This document shows positions 34,317-42,518 of a stretch of DNA of 64,000 bases, in pieces. The notes beneath the pieces are model-generated. The model made no database searches. It saw nothing but the letters and a program-made list of their open reading frames with translations, and had not been told where the DNA came from. Both the position numbers and the translations under genes were made by a program. Source of the DNA: Paenibacillus antri (lineage in GTDB: Bacteria; Bacillota; Bacilli; Paenibacillales; YIM-B00363); assembly GCF_005765165.1 (NCBI RefSeq), contig NZ_VCIW01000003.1:372001-436000 (forward strand), given 5' to 3'. Each line of letters opens with the position of its first letter. Positions within the stretch are counted from its first letter, which is position 1.

Positions 34317-34559
34317 ATGATGAACAAGTCGATCAACATTCAAGATACGTTCCTTAACACGCTTCGCAAGGAGAACATCCCGGTCACCGTGTACTTGACC
34401 AACGGGTTCCAAATCCGAGGCGTCATTCGCGCCTTCGATAATTTCACGATCGTGATCGACAGCGACGGCCGTCAGCAGATGGTGTACAAGCACGCGATTT
34501 CGACGTTTACGCCGCAGCGCAGCGTGTCGCTCGCGTACGAGACGAATTCGGACGCGTAA
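34317..34559 (+). CDS. hfq: RNA chaperone Hfq
   Basis: Sm-like protein of 80 residues that forms a hexamer and binds U-rich and A-rich RNA. The Sm1 motif is [19 protein letters not shown] in pattern, and Sm2 is YKHAISTF, with the distal-face residues typical of Gram-positive Hfq. ATG 34317 is followed at once by a second ATG (34320); either may be used after the GGGGG-type site. Conserved miaA-hfq order. Closed by a terminator at 34608. Confidence 0.97.
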   Translation: MMNKSINIQDTFLNTLRKENIPVTVYLTNGFQIRGVIRAFDNFTIVIDSDGRQQMVYKHAISTFTPQRSVSLAYETNSDA

Positions 34560-34607
34560 TCTTTTTGAAACTTTTTCGCACGCACATCGTCTATAATGAT
34601 ACGCCGG

Positions 34608-34633
34608 AGCAACCCTTTCGGGGTTGTTCTTTT
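34608..34633 (+). terminator. Terminator after hfq
   Basis: Stem AGCAACCC / GGGTTGTT (one G-T pair) with a 5-base loop, followed by CTTTTT. It ends the mutS-to-hfq gene group. Confidence 0.85.
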
Positions 34634-34686
34634 TGCGTATAGAGAAGATTAGAGAGAAAGCAATCGGATGGAAGAGGTGACGACAG

Positions 34687-37128
34687 ATGAATTTTCGGAG
34701 ATGGGTCATCGGCATTTTCAGCGTGTTGACGTTGGGGTTATTGATTTTCATCGCGGGCTACTTCGTCATTTATATGAACGGTCACACGCTGCTCCAGAAA
34801 AACATGGAGAAGCTCGACATGGCCGAGGCGACGGTCGTCTACGACCGGAACGGCAACGAGTTCGCCCGTCTGTTCATGCAGAACCGGGAGCTCGTCACGT
34901 TGGACCAAGTGCCCGACAAGCTGGAACAGGCGATTATCGCGACGGAAGATCAGCGGTTCGAGTCGCACGCCGGGGTCGATTTCTGGTCGATCGGACGCGC
35001 GATCGTGAAGGACATCGTCGCCCGCGATCTCGTGGAGGGCGGCAGCACGATTACCCAACAGGTCGCGAAAAATATGTTCCTGTCCGCGGACAAGACGTTC
35101 TTCCGCAAGGCGACCGAGGTATCGATCGCGTTGGCGCTGGAGAACAATTTCGGGAAGGACGAAATCTTGGAGATGTACCTCAACCGGATCTATTTCGGGA
35201 ACGGGGCTTACGGCGTGAAGGCGGCGGCGGAGCGCCACTTCGGCAAGGACGATCTGGAGGACCTCAGCCTGCTCGAGATCGCGGTTCTCGCGGGGATGCC
35301 GAAGGCGCCGAATACGTATTCGCCGACCAACAATCCCGATAAGGCGCTCGAGCGGGCGGCCGTCGTGCTGTCGTTAATGAAGGATCAAGGCTATATTACG
35401 GAAGAGGAGCGCCGCGAAGCGCTGAACAGTACGTTGGGCAAACCGGCCCCTCGGGGGGACGGCTCGGCGTCGGCCATGAAGGATTACGTGCTCGAACAAG
35501 CGGCGTTGGTCACCGGGAAATCGGAGGAAGAGCTTCGCATCGGCGGGTACGAAATTCATACGACGGTGGACGCCAAGGCGCAGCAAGCGATGGACGAAGC
35601 GTTCGCGAATCCGGACTTGTTCCCCGAGGACGGACCGAAGCAAGTCGCGCAGGGCGCGATGGTGATCGTCGAGCCGAAGACGGGCGGCATCGTCGCGATG
35701 AACGGCGGAAGGAACTATGTGGAAAAAGGGTTCAACCGCGCGCTCGCGGACCGTCAGCCCGGCTCCTCGTTCAAGCCGATCGCGGTGTACGGTCCCGCGC
35801 TCGAGACGGGGAATTGGCAGCCGTATTCGATCCTGAAGGACGAAAAGATGTCGTTCGGCAATTATAGCCCTAGCAACTTGAGCGGCAAGTACGCCGGCGA
35901 AATGACGATGATGGAGGCCGTACGTCGTTCGATCAACCTTCCTACGGTCTGGCTGCTGAACGAGATCGGCGTCGACCGTGGGCTTCGGTTCGCGAAAGAT
36001 CTCGGCATCGACATGGACGCGAAGGACCGGAACCTCGCGATCGCGCTCGGCGGCTTGACGCACGGGGCGTCGCCGCTCGAGATGGCGCGCGCGTACGGAG
36101 CGTTCGCGAACAACGGCGTTTTGGCGGAGACGCATGTAATCACCGAGGTGCTGGATACGGACGGACATCGCGTGTACGCCTTCGAGCCTTCGGAGAAACG
36201 CGTCATGAGCGAGCGAACGGCGTACTATGCGACGACGCTGCTCGAAGCCGTCACGCAGAAGGGCGGCACCGGCACGAAGGCGAACTTCGGCCGTCCGGTC
36301 GCCGGCAAAACCGGAACGACGCAGCTCGGACTGAAGGGCGTGAAAGACTCTGCCGGCAACCGCGACATTTGGTTCGTCGGATATACGCCGCAATACGCCG
36401 CCGCGGTATGGATGGGCTTCGACGAGACGAACGCCGAGCATTACGTGAAGTCGGGCAGCGGCACGGCGGCGGCGATGTTCGCCGCGGTCATGAAGAAGGC
36501 GATGGAAGGCATGGAAGTACAGGACTTCAAGCGTCCTTCCGGGGTCGAAGAGCCGAAGGAAGTCGAAGCGCCCGCGGCGATCGCCGATCTGTCGGGGTTC
36601 TACGACGCCGAGAAGCGGGAAGCGGTGCTGACGTGGTCGGCGCTGCCGGAAGCGGAGGGCATCGAGTACCGGCTGTATCGGAAGGTAGAGCCGTTCGACG
36701 CGCCGGCGGAGATGCTGCACGCCTCGGATTCGACGACCGTGATCGATATTTCGGGCGCTGCCGGGAAGAAGTACATGTATTACGTGACCGCCTACTCGAA
36801 AGAGACGGAGCTCGAGAGCGCGCCGTCGAACGTCGTCGAGGTCGTCGTGCCGGGCGAGGGCGAAGGGGCCGGCATCGGCGACGACTTGCCGGTGCTGCCG
36901 GATATCTTGCCTGGCGAAGACGGCGCTGGCGGCGACGGGGCCGGTGACGACGGTCAAGAGACCGGCGGCGGCAATGGCAATGGCAACGGTAACGGCAACG
37001 GCAACGGCAACGGCGGCAATGCCGGCGGGTCCGGCGGCGACGCGGGGCAACCGGATCAGCCGACGGACGACGACGAGCCGGTCGATAGCGACGACGGCGA
37101 GGATGCGGACGCGCCGGAAGGGTTGTAA
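34687..37128 (+). CDS. Class A penicillin-binding protein (PBP1a type)
   Basis: Bifunctional peptidoglycan synthase of 813 residues. One N-terminal membrane helix (6-28), then a GT51 glycosyltransferase domain (about 55-235; catalytic Glu86 in ATEDQRF, GGSTITQQ, MYLNRIYFG), and a transpeptidase domain with SxxK in QPGSSFKP (about 360), an SIN motif and KTGTT (about 540). A fibronectin type III-like domain follows (about 640-715: AVLTWSALPEAEGIEYRLYR, in pattern). The tail (720-813) is acidic with a Gly-Asn run. GAGGTGA precedes ATG 34687. It is transcribed alone between two terminators. Confidence 0.96.
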   Translation: MNFRRWVIGIFSVLTLGLLIFIAGYFVIYMNGHTLLQKNMEKLDMAEATVVYDRNGNEFARLFMQNRELVTLDQVPDKLEQAIIATEDQRFESHAGVDFWSIGRAIVKDIVARDLVEGGSTITQQVAKNMFLSADKTFFRKATEVSIALALENNFGKDEILEMYLNRIYFGNGAYGVKAAAERHFGKDDLEDLSLLEIAVLAGMPKAPNTYSPTNNPDKALERAAVVLSLMKDQGYITEEERREALNSTLGKPAPRGDGSASAMKDYVLEQAALVTGKSEEELRIGGYEIHTTVDAKAQQAMDEAFANPDLFPEDGPKQVAQGAMVIVEPKTGGIVAMNGGRNYVEKGFNRALADRQPGSSFKPIAVYGPALETGNWQPYSILKDEKMSFGNYSPSNLSGKYAGEMTMMEAVRRSINLPTVWLLNEIGVDRGLRFAKDLGIDMDAKDRNLAIALGGLTHGASPLEMARAYGAFANNGVLAETHVITEVLDTDGHRVYAFEPSEKRVMSERTAYYATTLLEAVTQKGGTGTKANFGRPVAGKTGTTQLGLKGVKDSAGNRDIWFVGYTPQYAAAVWMGFDETNAEHYVKSGSGTAAAMFAAVMKKAMEGMEVQDFKRPSGVEEPKEVEAPAAIADLSGFYDAEKREAVLTWSALPEAEGIEYRLYRKVEPFDAPAEMLHASDSTTVIDISGAAGKKYMYYVTAYSKETELESAPSNVVEVVVPGEGEGAGIGDDLPVLPDILPGEDGAGGDGAGDDGQETGGGNGNGNGNGNGNGNGGNAGGSGGDAGQPDQPTDDDEPVDSDDGEDADAPEGL
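36970..37020 (+). repeat. In-frame GGCAAY hexanucleotide repeat in the PBP tail
   Basis: About eight near-perfect GGCAAC/GGCAAT units encode a Gly-Asn run in the low-complexity C-terminal tail of the PBP. The six-base period keeps frame if copy number changes by slippage. Confidence 0.85.
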
Positions 37129-37137
37129 GCAAGGTAG

Positions 37138-37170
37138 GGGAGTCGGCGAACATGGCCGGCTCCCTTTTTT
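37138..37170 (+). terminator. Terminator of the PBP gene
   Basis: Stem GGGAGTCGGC / GCCGGCTCCC (one G-T pair) with a 7-base loop, followed by TTTTTT. Confidence 0.88.
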
Positions 37171-37182
37171 CTACGATGGGAT

Positions 37183-37212
37183 TTGATTGTCGTGCGGCGG
37201 TCAAGCTACAAT
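37183..37212 (+). promoter_or_regulatory. SigA-type promoter of the cyclophilin gene
   Basis: -35 TTGATT (37183-37188), 18-base spacer, -10 TACAAT (37207-37212), 33 bases before ATG 37246. Confidence 0.6.
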
Positions 37213-37245
37213 GACATTGGAAGTTTACGGAGGAGGCACACAGGG

Positions 37246-37878
37246 ATGAAGAAGTGGGTACGCGCCGCATTGATTTTGACGACGGCGGCGGCGATGTCGG
37301 CCGGCTGCGGAACTCAGCCGGCTCAGGAGCAGGGAAGCGGCGGCGGGGAGCGGCAGACGTCGTTCGACAAGGCGCCCGAGATGCAAATCGACGAAGCGAA
37401 GTCGTACGAGGCTGTCGTGAAGACGTCCAAGGGGGAATTCACGATCGAGCTGTTCGCGAAGGACGCGCCGGTTACGGTGAACAGCTTCGTCTTCTTATCT
37501 CGTCAGAAGTATTACGAAGGGATCGTCTTCCATCGGATCGTTCCGGATTACATCATTCAGACGGGCGACCCGACGGGCACCGGACGCGGCGGACCAGGCT
37601 ATTCGTTCGAGGACGAGCTCGGCGGACCGCATGAATACGGCCCGGGCATCGTAGCTATGGCGAATGCCGGCGCGAATACGAACGGAAGCCAGTTTTTCAT
37701 CTGCACCGGCGAATGGAGCAAGAAGCTGAACGAGATTCCGAATTACACGATCTTCGGCCGCATTAAGGACGGCATGGACACCGTGCTCGCGATCGGCGCG
37801 ACGCCGGTGGGCGGCATGAACAACGACACGCCGCAGGAGAAGATCACGATCGAATCGATTACGATTCATGAATCCTAA
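37246..37878 (+). CDS. Cyclophilin-type peptidyl-prolyl isomerase, putative lipoprotein
   Basis: Protein of 210 residues: signal peptide with a non-canonical lipobox (MSAGC, Cys21), a low-complexity linker, then a compact cyclophilin domain (about 62-208: GEFTIELFAKDAPVTVNSFV in pattern, FHRIVPDYIIQTGDP, GSQFFIC). The single-domain short form matches bacterial extracytoplasmic PPIases that assist folding of exported proteins. GGAGGAGG lies 8 bases before ATG 37246. It overlaps the DUF429 gene start by 11 bases. Lipidation is likely but the Ser at -3 is unusual. Confidence 0.92.
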   Translation: MKKWVRAALILTTAAAMSAGCGTQPAQEQGSGGGERQTSFDKAPEMQIDEAKSYEAVVKTSKGEFTIELFAKDAPVTVNSFVFLSRQKYYEGIVFHRIVPDYIIQTGDPTGTGRGGPGYSFEDELGGPHEYGPGIVAMANAGANTNGSQFFICTGEWSKKLNEIPNYTIFGRIKDGMDTVLAIGATPVGGMNNDTPQEKITIESITIHES

Positions 37879-38710
37879 TTCGGGCGCGATCCGTATCTAC
37901 GGCGTCGACTTCAGCGGGGCGCGCGATCCGTCGGGCAAGCTGTTCGTCGCATCCGGGACGCTCGCGGCGGACGGCTCGGCGTTCGACCTCGAGCGCGTCG
38001 CCATGTGCGACGACCGGCTGGACGCGTTCGCGATGATGCTGCGTTCGCCGGCCGGCTCGATCTGGGGATGGGACGTTCCGTTCGCACCCGCCGGGCCGGC
38101 TTATGACAAGCTCGGATTTACCGCATGGGAGGAGTGGCTGTCGCTGGCGGCCGGCTCCTCCCGTTCGTCGTTCCTTGAGAAGCTCGACGCTGCGTTCCCG
38201 CCTTTCGAGACGCCGTGCGCGGCCCATGGCTGGGCTTGCCGGCATACGGACGTCGTCTGCCGCGCCGCCAGTCCGTTCAAGCGCGTGCAGCCGAATTTGC
38301 GCGCCATGATCTACGCCGGCTGGAAGCTGCTGGCGTACGCGAGGGAAGCCGGCTGCGCCGTCTTTCCGTTCGACGACGCCGGCGGGACGCGCGGCGGTCC
38401 GACGCTCTACGAGGTGTACCCGTCGCACACGGCGCGGCTGGCGGGCGGCGCGCGTCGTCTCGACCTGTCGGCCGCCGCCGAGGCAACGCGCGCCGTCGCA
38501 GGTTGGCGTCTCCCGCCGGCGACGGAAGGCGTTGCCGGCGCGGTGCCGAGCCAGGACGCCGCGGACGCCTGCGTCGCGTGTTTGACGCTGGCAGCCGCCT
38601 ACGCGCGCGAGAGGGCGTCGCTCGCCGGCGGCGGGCGGCCGTCCTTCGCGACCGACGCGGAGTGGGCGGCCCGCCGTCGGGAGGGGCTGATCGTGCGCCT
38701 GGCCGAGTAG
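37868..38710 (+). CDS. DUF429 family protein (RNase H-like fold)
   Basis: Protein of 280 residues. The opening IYGVDFSGARDPSGKLFVA and WGWDVPFAP match the DUF429 pattern (GVDFSGA, a second acidic residue after beta 4), predicted to share the RNase H-like fold with acidic active-site residues. Later elements LYEVYPSHTARL and SQDAADACVACLTLA contain the C-terminal Asp expected for the fold. Activity is unproved. ATG 37868 lies inside the cyclophilin gene (11-base overlap); no independent ribosome binding site is obvious, so coupling is likely. The following 268-base gap holds only the spoVK leader. Confidence 0.83.
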   Translation: MNPNSGAIRIYGVDFSGARDPSGKLFVASGTLAADGSAFDLERVAMCDDRLDAFAMMLRSPAGSIWGWDVPFAPAGPAYDKLGFTAWEEWLSLAAGSSRSSFLEKLDAAFPPFETPCAAHGWACRHTDVVCRAASPFKRVQPNLRAMIYAGWKLLAYAREAGCAVFPFDDAGGTRGGPTLYEVYPSHTARLAGGARRLDLSAAAEATRAVAGWRLPPATEGVAGAVPSQDAADACVACLTLAAAYARERASLAGGGRPSFATDAEWAARRREGLIVRLAE

Positions 38711-38978
38711 CCGGAGTAACGCCGACTAACCGCGGGCCGGCGAGCCCTCGGCCGCCCCCCTTGCCGAGAAAGCTCATGCTTCGGCGTTCTCCCGCATAAG
38801 ATGTACCATCGTCCGTCATCCCGCCTTTTCTCCGCATTCCGCTCGCCGACCCGGCTTCGTACGCACCCTTTACCCGCGACAAAATATTTATCGGTTCTCT
38901 AGACGGGTGCCCGCACGAGTCACGCATTCCTGGGCACTTGCGTATACTGCTAGCACCTTCCACAAACGAGGTGAGCCC

Positions 38979-39968
38979 ATGAACAACCGCAGCACGCTGA
39001 GAGACGCGAATGCCGCCGTTCCCGTTCCTCCCGCCGCCGCCGATAAACCGTCGCGAAAAATCCAAGTCGTCCTGCGCAACGGAGACGGATATCCGAACCA
39101 GGCCCCTCAACCGGCGCCGACGGTCCATCCGAAGACGCTGCTTCTGCAAAGCCCGTTCGGCGACATTTTCAAAGAGCTTGATCAGATGGTCGGTCTGGAG
39201 CATGTGAAAGAGCTCGTGTACGAAATTTACGCGATGCTTCAAATTTCCCAATATCGCGCCGACGCCGGGCTTCAGAGCAAATCGCACGTATATCATATGA
39301 TTTTCAAAGGGAACCCGGGCACGGGCAAGACGACGGTCGCCCGGCTCGTCGCCAAGCTGTTCCATCGAATGGGCGTGCTGAGCAAAGGGCATTTCATCGA
39401 GGTGGAACGAGCGGATTTGGTCGGCGAATACATCGGCCACACGGCCATTAAGACAAGGGAGTTAGTGAAGAAAGCGCTCGGAGGAATATTGTTTATCGAC
39501 GAAGCGTACAGCTTGGCCCGGGGCGGGGAGAAGGATTTCGGCAAAGAGGCGATCGACGCGCTCGTCAAGGGGATGGAGGATCATCGCGAGGATTTCATCT
39601 TGATTCTGGCCGGCTATTCCGAAGAGATGGAGCAGTTCCTTACGCTGAACCCCGGCTTGCCGTCGCGCTTCCCGATTCAGATCGACTTCGGCGATTATTC
39701 CGTCGACGAATTGCTGTTGATCGCGGAATCGATGGCGAAGGAACGCGAATATGTGCTGCTCCCCGGGGCGACGCATCGCCTGAAGCAGATGTTGACCGAA
39801 GAGAAGCACGTGTTCTGGCGATCGTTCGCGAACGCGCGGTATGTGCGCAACTTGCTCGATAAGGCGGTTCGGAATCAAGCGGTGCGGCTGCTGCACCAGC
39901 ATCCGAACGTACCGTCGAAGCAGGAGCTGATGACGCTCCGTCCGGAGGATTTGGCAACCAAGCGATAA
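38979..39968 (+). CDS. spoVK: Stage V sporulation protein K (AAA ATPase)
   Basis: CbxX/CfxQ-type AAA ATPase of 329 residues needed for late spore maturation. Residues 1-65 are a variable Pro-rich leader. The AAA core has Walker A GNPGTGKTT (about 111), Walker B GGILFIDEAYSL (about 168), sensor I region ILAGYSEEM and the NPGLPSRF motif typical of this group. The start is ATG 38979, 7 bases after GAGGTGAG; the upstream ATG at 38907 has no site. Position after hfq agrees with other spore formers. A sporulation-sigma promoter is expected; the leader has GTATACT near 38940 but no convincing match. Confidence 0.95.
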   Translation: MNNRSTLRDANAAVPVPPAAADKPSRKIQVVLRNGDGYPNQAPQPAPTVHPKTLLLQSPFGDIFKELDQMVGLEHVKELVYEIYAMLQISQYRADAGLQSKSHVYHMIFKGNPGTGKTTVARLVAKLFHRMGVLSKGHFIEVERADLVGEYIGHTAIKTRELVKKALGGILFIDEAYSLARGGEKDFGKEAIDALVKGMEDHREDFILILAGYSEEMEQFLTLNPGLPSRFPIQIDFGDYSVDELLLIAESMAKEREYVLLPGATHRLKQMLTEEKHVFWRSFANARYVRNLLDKAVRNQAVRLLHQHPNVPSKQELMTLRPEDLATKR

Positions 39969-39985
39969 GCGGAAGAAGAACCGAA

Positions 39986-40024
39986 AAGACCGTTAGGCGA
40001 GCGCGACGCCTAACGGTCTTTTTT
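39986..40024 (+). terminator. Terminator of spoVK
   Basis: Perfect 14-bp stem AAGACCGTTAGGCG / CGCCTAACGGTCTT with a 7-base loop followed by TTTT. Confidence 0.92.
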
Positions 40025-40129
40025 ATGTCGTGCGCTTTCGCGGCGCACCGATCGTCGCGACGTCCCCAGCTCGCGCTTATGCTTGTCCGTCTTTGTCGGA
40101 AGCTGTCGCGCCATCTGTACAGTTCAAGA

Positions 40130-40159
40130 TTGACAGTCGCTTGGTGCCCATTTGATAAC
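40130..40159 (+). promoter_or_regulatory. SigA-type promoter of the surface-protein operon
   Basis: Perfect -35 TTGACA (40130-40135), 18-base spacer, -10-like GATAAC (40154-40159). The 323-base gap 39969-40291 contains the spoVK terminator, this promoter, a cre-like site and the ribosome binding site AAGGAGGAG (40277-40285), and no gene. Confidence 0.6.
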
Positions 40160-40206
40160 AGGAGGCGCTTATTTACAGTTTCCTCGCGGGGCAAGGTTTG
40201 GCATGC

Positions 40207-40220
40207 TGAAAGCGCTTGCC
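40207..40220. promoter_or_regulatory. cre-like (CcpA) site
   Basis: TGAAAGCGCTTGCC matches the cre consensus TGWAAnCGnTnWCA at all but two defined positions. It lies about 40 bases into the predicted transcript, a position where CcpA blocks elongation. It suggests carbon catabolite repression of the surface-protein operon. Confidence 0.6.
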
Positions 40221-40291
40221 GTCATCTTAGAAAATTCAGGCAGAGGGAGGATCGCGCATACACGAAACAACTCGATAAGGAGGAGCGCACG

Positions 40292-42499
40292 ATGAATCGA
40301 ATCGGTACGGCGTTAACGAAGAAACATCTGGCTATGCTGTTAGCCGCCCTGCTTCTGGCGTATTCGGCGTTCTCGTTCGCGGCCGCGCAGTCGGACGGTG
40401 GTTCGACGGCCGTAACGGAGGACGTCTATGGAGAGCAACCGCCGGGAACGGGCGACGGGAGCGACGAACCGACCGTCACGTCGAACGTATACGACGAGAG
40501 CGGCCTATGGGTCACGCAGGCGGACCTCGCGGTATTCGAGCCGGCGGCCGGCGGCGTCACGTTGTCCGGCAAAGACGCGATCGCCGCGTACGCGCCGAAG
40601 AAGTTCAAGGACGAGGCGTTCAGCTTTACGTTGAACGCGAGCTTGGAGAACGGCGCATGGCCGGCGGTCGCGCTTCGGATGGACAACTACGCGACGCCGA
40701 TCTGGCACGACAATGCGGGGTACTTGATCGTCTTTAAGGCGGAGAAGCTGGAAATCCAAAAGTTCGGGGAGAAAGGGTACTACAAGGAGCTTCCGAACGC
40801 GGGCATCGTCGGCAGCGGCACGGACCATCAGGTACGGGTCGGCGCCGTCGACATCGAAGGCGGCGTCAAGCTGACGTTGATCGTCGACGGGAAGCTCGTG
40901 TACGAATGGGAGGACACAGATCACCCCGTTTTGAACGAAGGCTTCTTCGGCCTGTACGCGATGGCCGGCATGCCGGCGACGGTGAAGCAGTTCACGATCC
41001 ACGAGGAACGACGCGCGAACGGTTGGGTGACCAGCGCGCCGGCCGCCGTACTGGAGCCGCTTGCGAACGGCGTAACGCTGTCGGGCTCCGATGCGATCGC
41101 GGCGTACGAGAAGAAGCAGTACCGCAACGCTACGTATGAGTTTACGTTCAATGCGGACCTGCAGGAGACGTGGCCGGCCGTCGCGCTGCGAATGGACAAC
41201 TACGACACACCGATCTGGACCCGAAACTCGGGCTATTTGATCGTGTTTAAAGCGGGCATGTTCGAGGTGCAGCGCTTCGGAGCGACGCATTATATCAAGG
41301 AGCTGCCGAATCCGGGTCTCTTCAACGACGGCACCGATCATAGGGTGAAGGTCGGCGCGGTAGACGTCGAAGGCGGCGTGAAGATTACGCTCGCGGTCGA
41401 CGGGAAGCCGATTCACGAATGGATCGATTCCGAGAATCCGATTTACGACGAAGGCTACTTCGGTCTGTACGCGATGGCGGGCAAGCCGGCCGCCGTGAAA
41501 AACCTGGTTATCCGCGAGGAACGGCGGGCGAACGGCTGGGTTACGAGCGTAGAGACCGCTTCGCTCGAGTCCGTCGAGGGCGGCGTCACCTTGTCCGGCA
41601 ACGGCGCGATCGCCGCTTACGACTTGAAGAAGTTCCGCAACGAGACGTTCACGTTCGACTTCAACGCGGATCTCGAAAATACTTGGCCCGCAGTGGCGAT
41701 GCGCATGGACAATTACGACACGGAAATTTGGAATCGGAATTCCGGATACCTCGTCGTCTTTAAATCCGACAAGATCGAGGTGCAGCGCTTCGGCGCCGCG
41801 CACCATATCGCGGAGCTGCCGAATCCCGGCATCGTCAACAGCGGCACGGATCATAAGATACAGCTGAGCTCCGCGGACGTCGCGGGCGGCGTAAAGCTGA
41901 CGCTGAAGGTCGACGGCGCGCTCGTGTACGAATGGGTCGACTCGGAGCATCCGATCTTGAACGACGGCTATCTCGGCCTGTACGCGATGGCCGGCAAACC
42001 GGTTTCGATCAAGAACCTGAGGTTCGGCAAAGAAAACGACCCGTTTACGAAGGGACCGCTGGAGGACCTCAAGTTTACGGACGTGACCGAGGCGACGCCG
42101 TTTCGGGATTCGATCCATTTCCTAACGTACACGAAGGTGGTACCGAACGAGGCGACGACGTTCGAGCCGGAGCTTACGGTCTCGGCGGACGACTTCGTCC
42201 GCATGGCGGTAACCGCGATGTGCCATACAGTCTCGCAGCCGTGCGACGGCCTGACCGGCGCCGCGGCGATCGATAAGGCGGTCCAAGCGGGCCTTATCGC
42301 GGACGGCGAGCTTCCTTCGGAGGATCCGATTCGCTACGGCGACGCGATCGACATGCTGACGCGCGCGTTGACGTATTCCGAGATCGACGCGGCGGAAGCC
42401 GAGCAATTCGCGAACGCGATTCCCGGCGCCGGCGACGACAGCACATTGACGAGGGCGCAGACCGCCGAGCTGCTGATGCGATTCATGCATGTCTACTAA
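40292..42499 (+). CDS. Exported protein with three tandem LamG/DUF1080-like modules
   Basis: Protein of 735 residues. A signal peptide (about 1-33) is followed by an acidic linker. Three consecutive modules start at about residues 71, 244 and 415 with an exact period of 171 residues (513 bases) between the last two; each opens GLWVT or GWVTS and contains VTLSG..AIAAY, WPAVA.RMDNY, GYL(I/V)VFK, ELPN.G and FGLYAMAG or a variant. They look like beta-sandwich (LamG/DUF1080-type) glycan-binding domains. The C-terminal about 150 residues contain FTDVTEATPF and resemble degenerate SLH repeats. ATG 40292 follows AAGGAGGAG by 6 bases. First gene of an operon with the giant protein 19 bases downstream. 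Confidence 0.85.
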   Translation: MNRIGTALTKKHLAMLLAALLLAYSAFSFAAAQSDGGSTAVTEDVYGEQPPGTGDGSDEPTVTSNVYDESGLWVTQADLAVFEPAAGGVTLSGKDAIAAYAPKKFKDEAFSFTLNASLENGAWPAVALRMDNYATPIWHDNAGYLIVFKAEKLEIQKFGEKGYYKELPNAGIVGSGTDHQVRVGAVDIEGGVKLTLIVDGKLVYEWEDTDHPVLNEGFFGLYAMAGMPATVKQFTIHEERRANGWVTSAPAAVLEPLANGVTLSGSDAIAAYEKKQYRNATYEFTFNADLQETWPAVALRMDNYDTPIWTRNSGYLIVFKAGMFEVQRFGATHYIKELPNPGLFNDGTDHRVKVGAVDVEGGVKITLAVDGKPIHEWIDSENPIYDEGYFGLYAMAGKPAAVKNLVIREERRANGWVTSVETASLESVEGGVTLSGNGAIAAYDLKKFRNETFTFDFNADLENTWPAVAMRMDNYDTEIWNRNSGYLVVFKSDKIEVQRFGAAHHIAELPNPGIVNSGTDHKIQLSSADVAGGVKLTLKVDGALVYEWVDSEHPILNDGYLGLYAMAGKPVSIKNLRFGKENDPFTKGPLEDLKFTDVTEATPFRDSIHFLTYTKVVPNEATTFEPELTVSADDFVRMAVTAMCHTVSQPCDGLTGAAAIDKAVQAGLIADGELPSEDPIRYGDAIDMLTRALTYSEIDAAEAEQFANAIPGAGDDSTLTRAQTAELLMRFMHVY

Positions 42500-42518
42500 A
42501 CGAGAAGGAGGGGCACCG

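Noticed and set aside
34592-34597. TATAAT just after hfq as a promoter for the PBP gene
   Set aside because: No -35 at 16-18 bases (TTGAAA is 21 away), and the hfq terminator hairpin begins where transcription would start.
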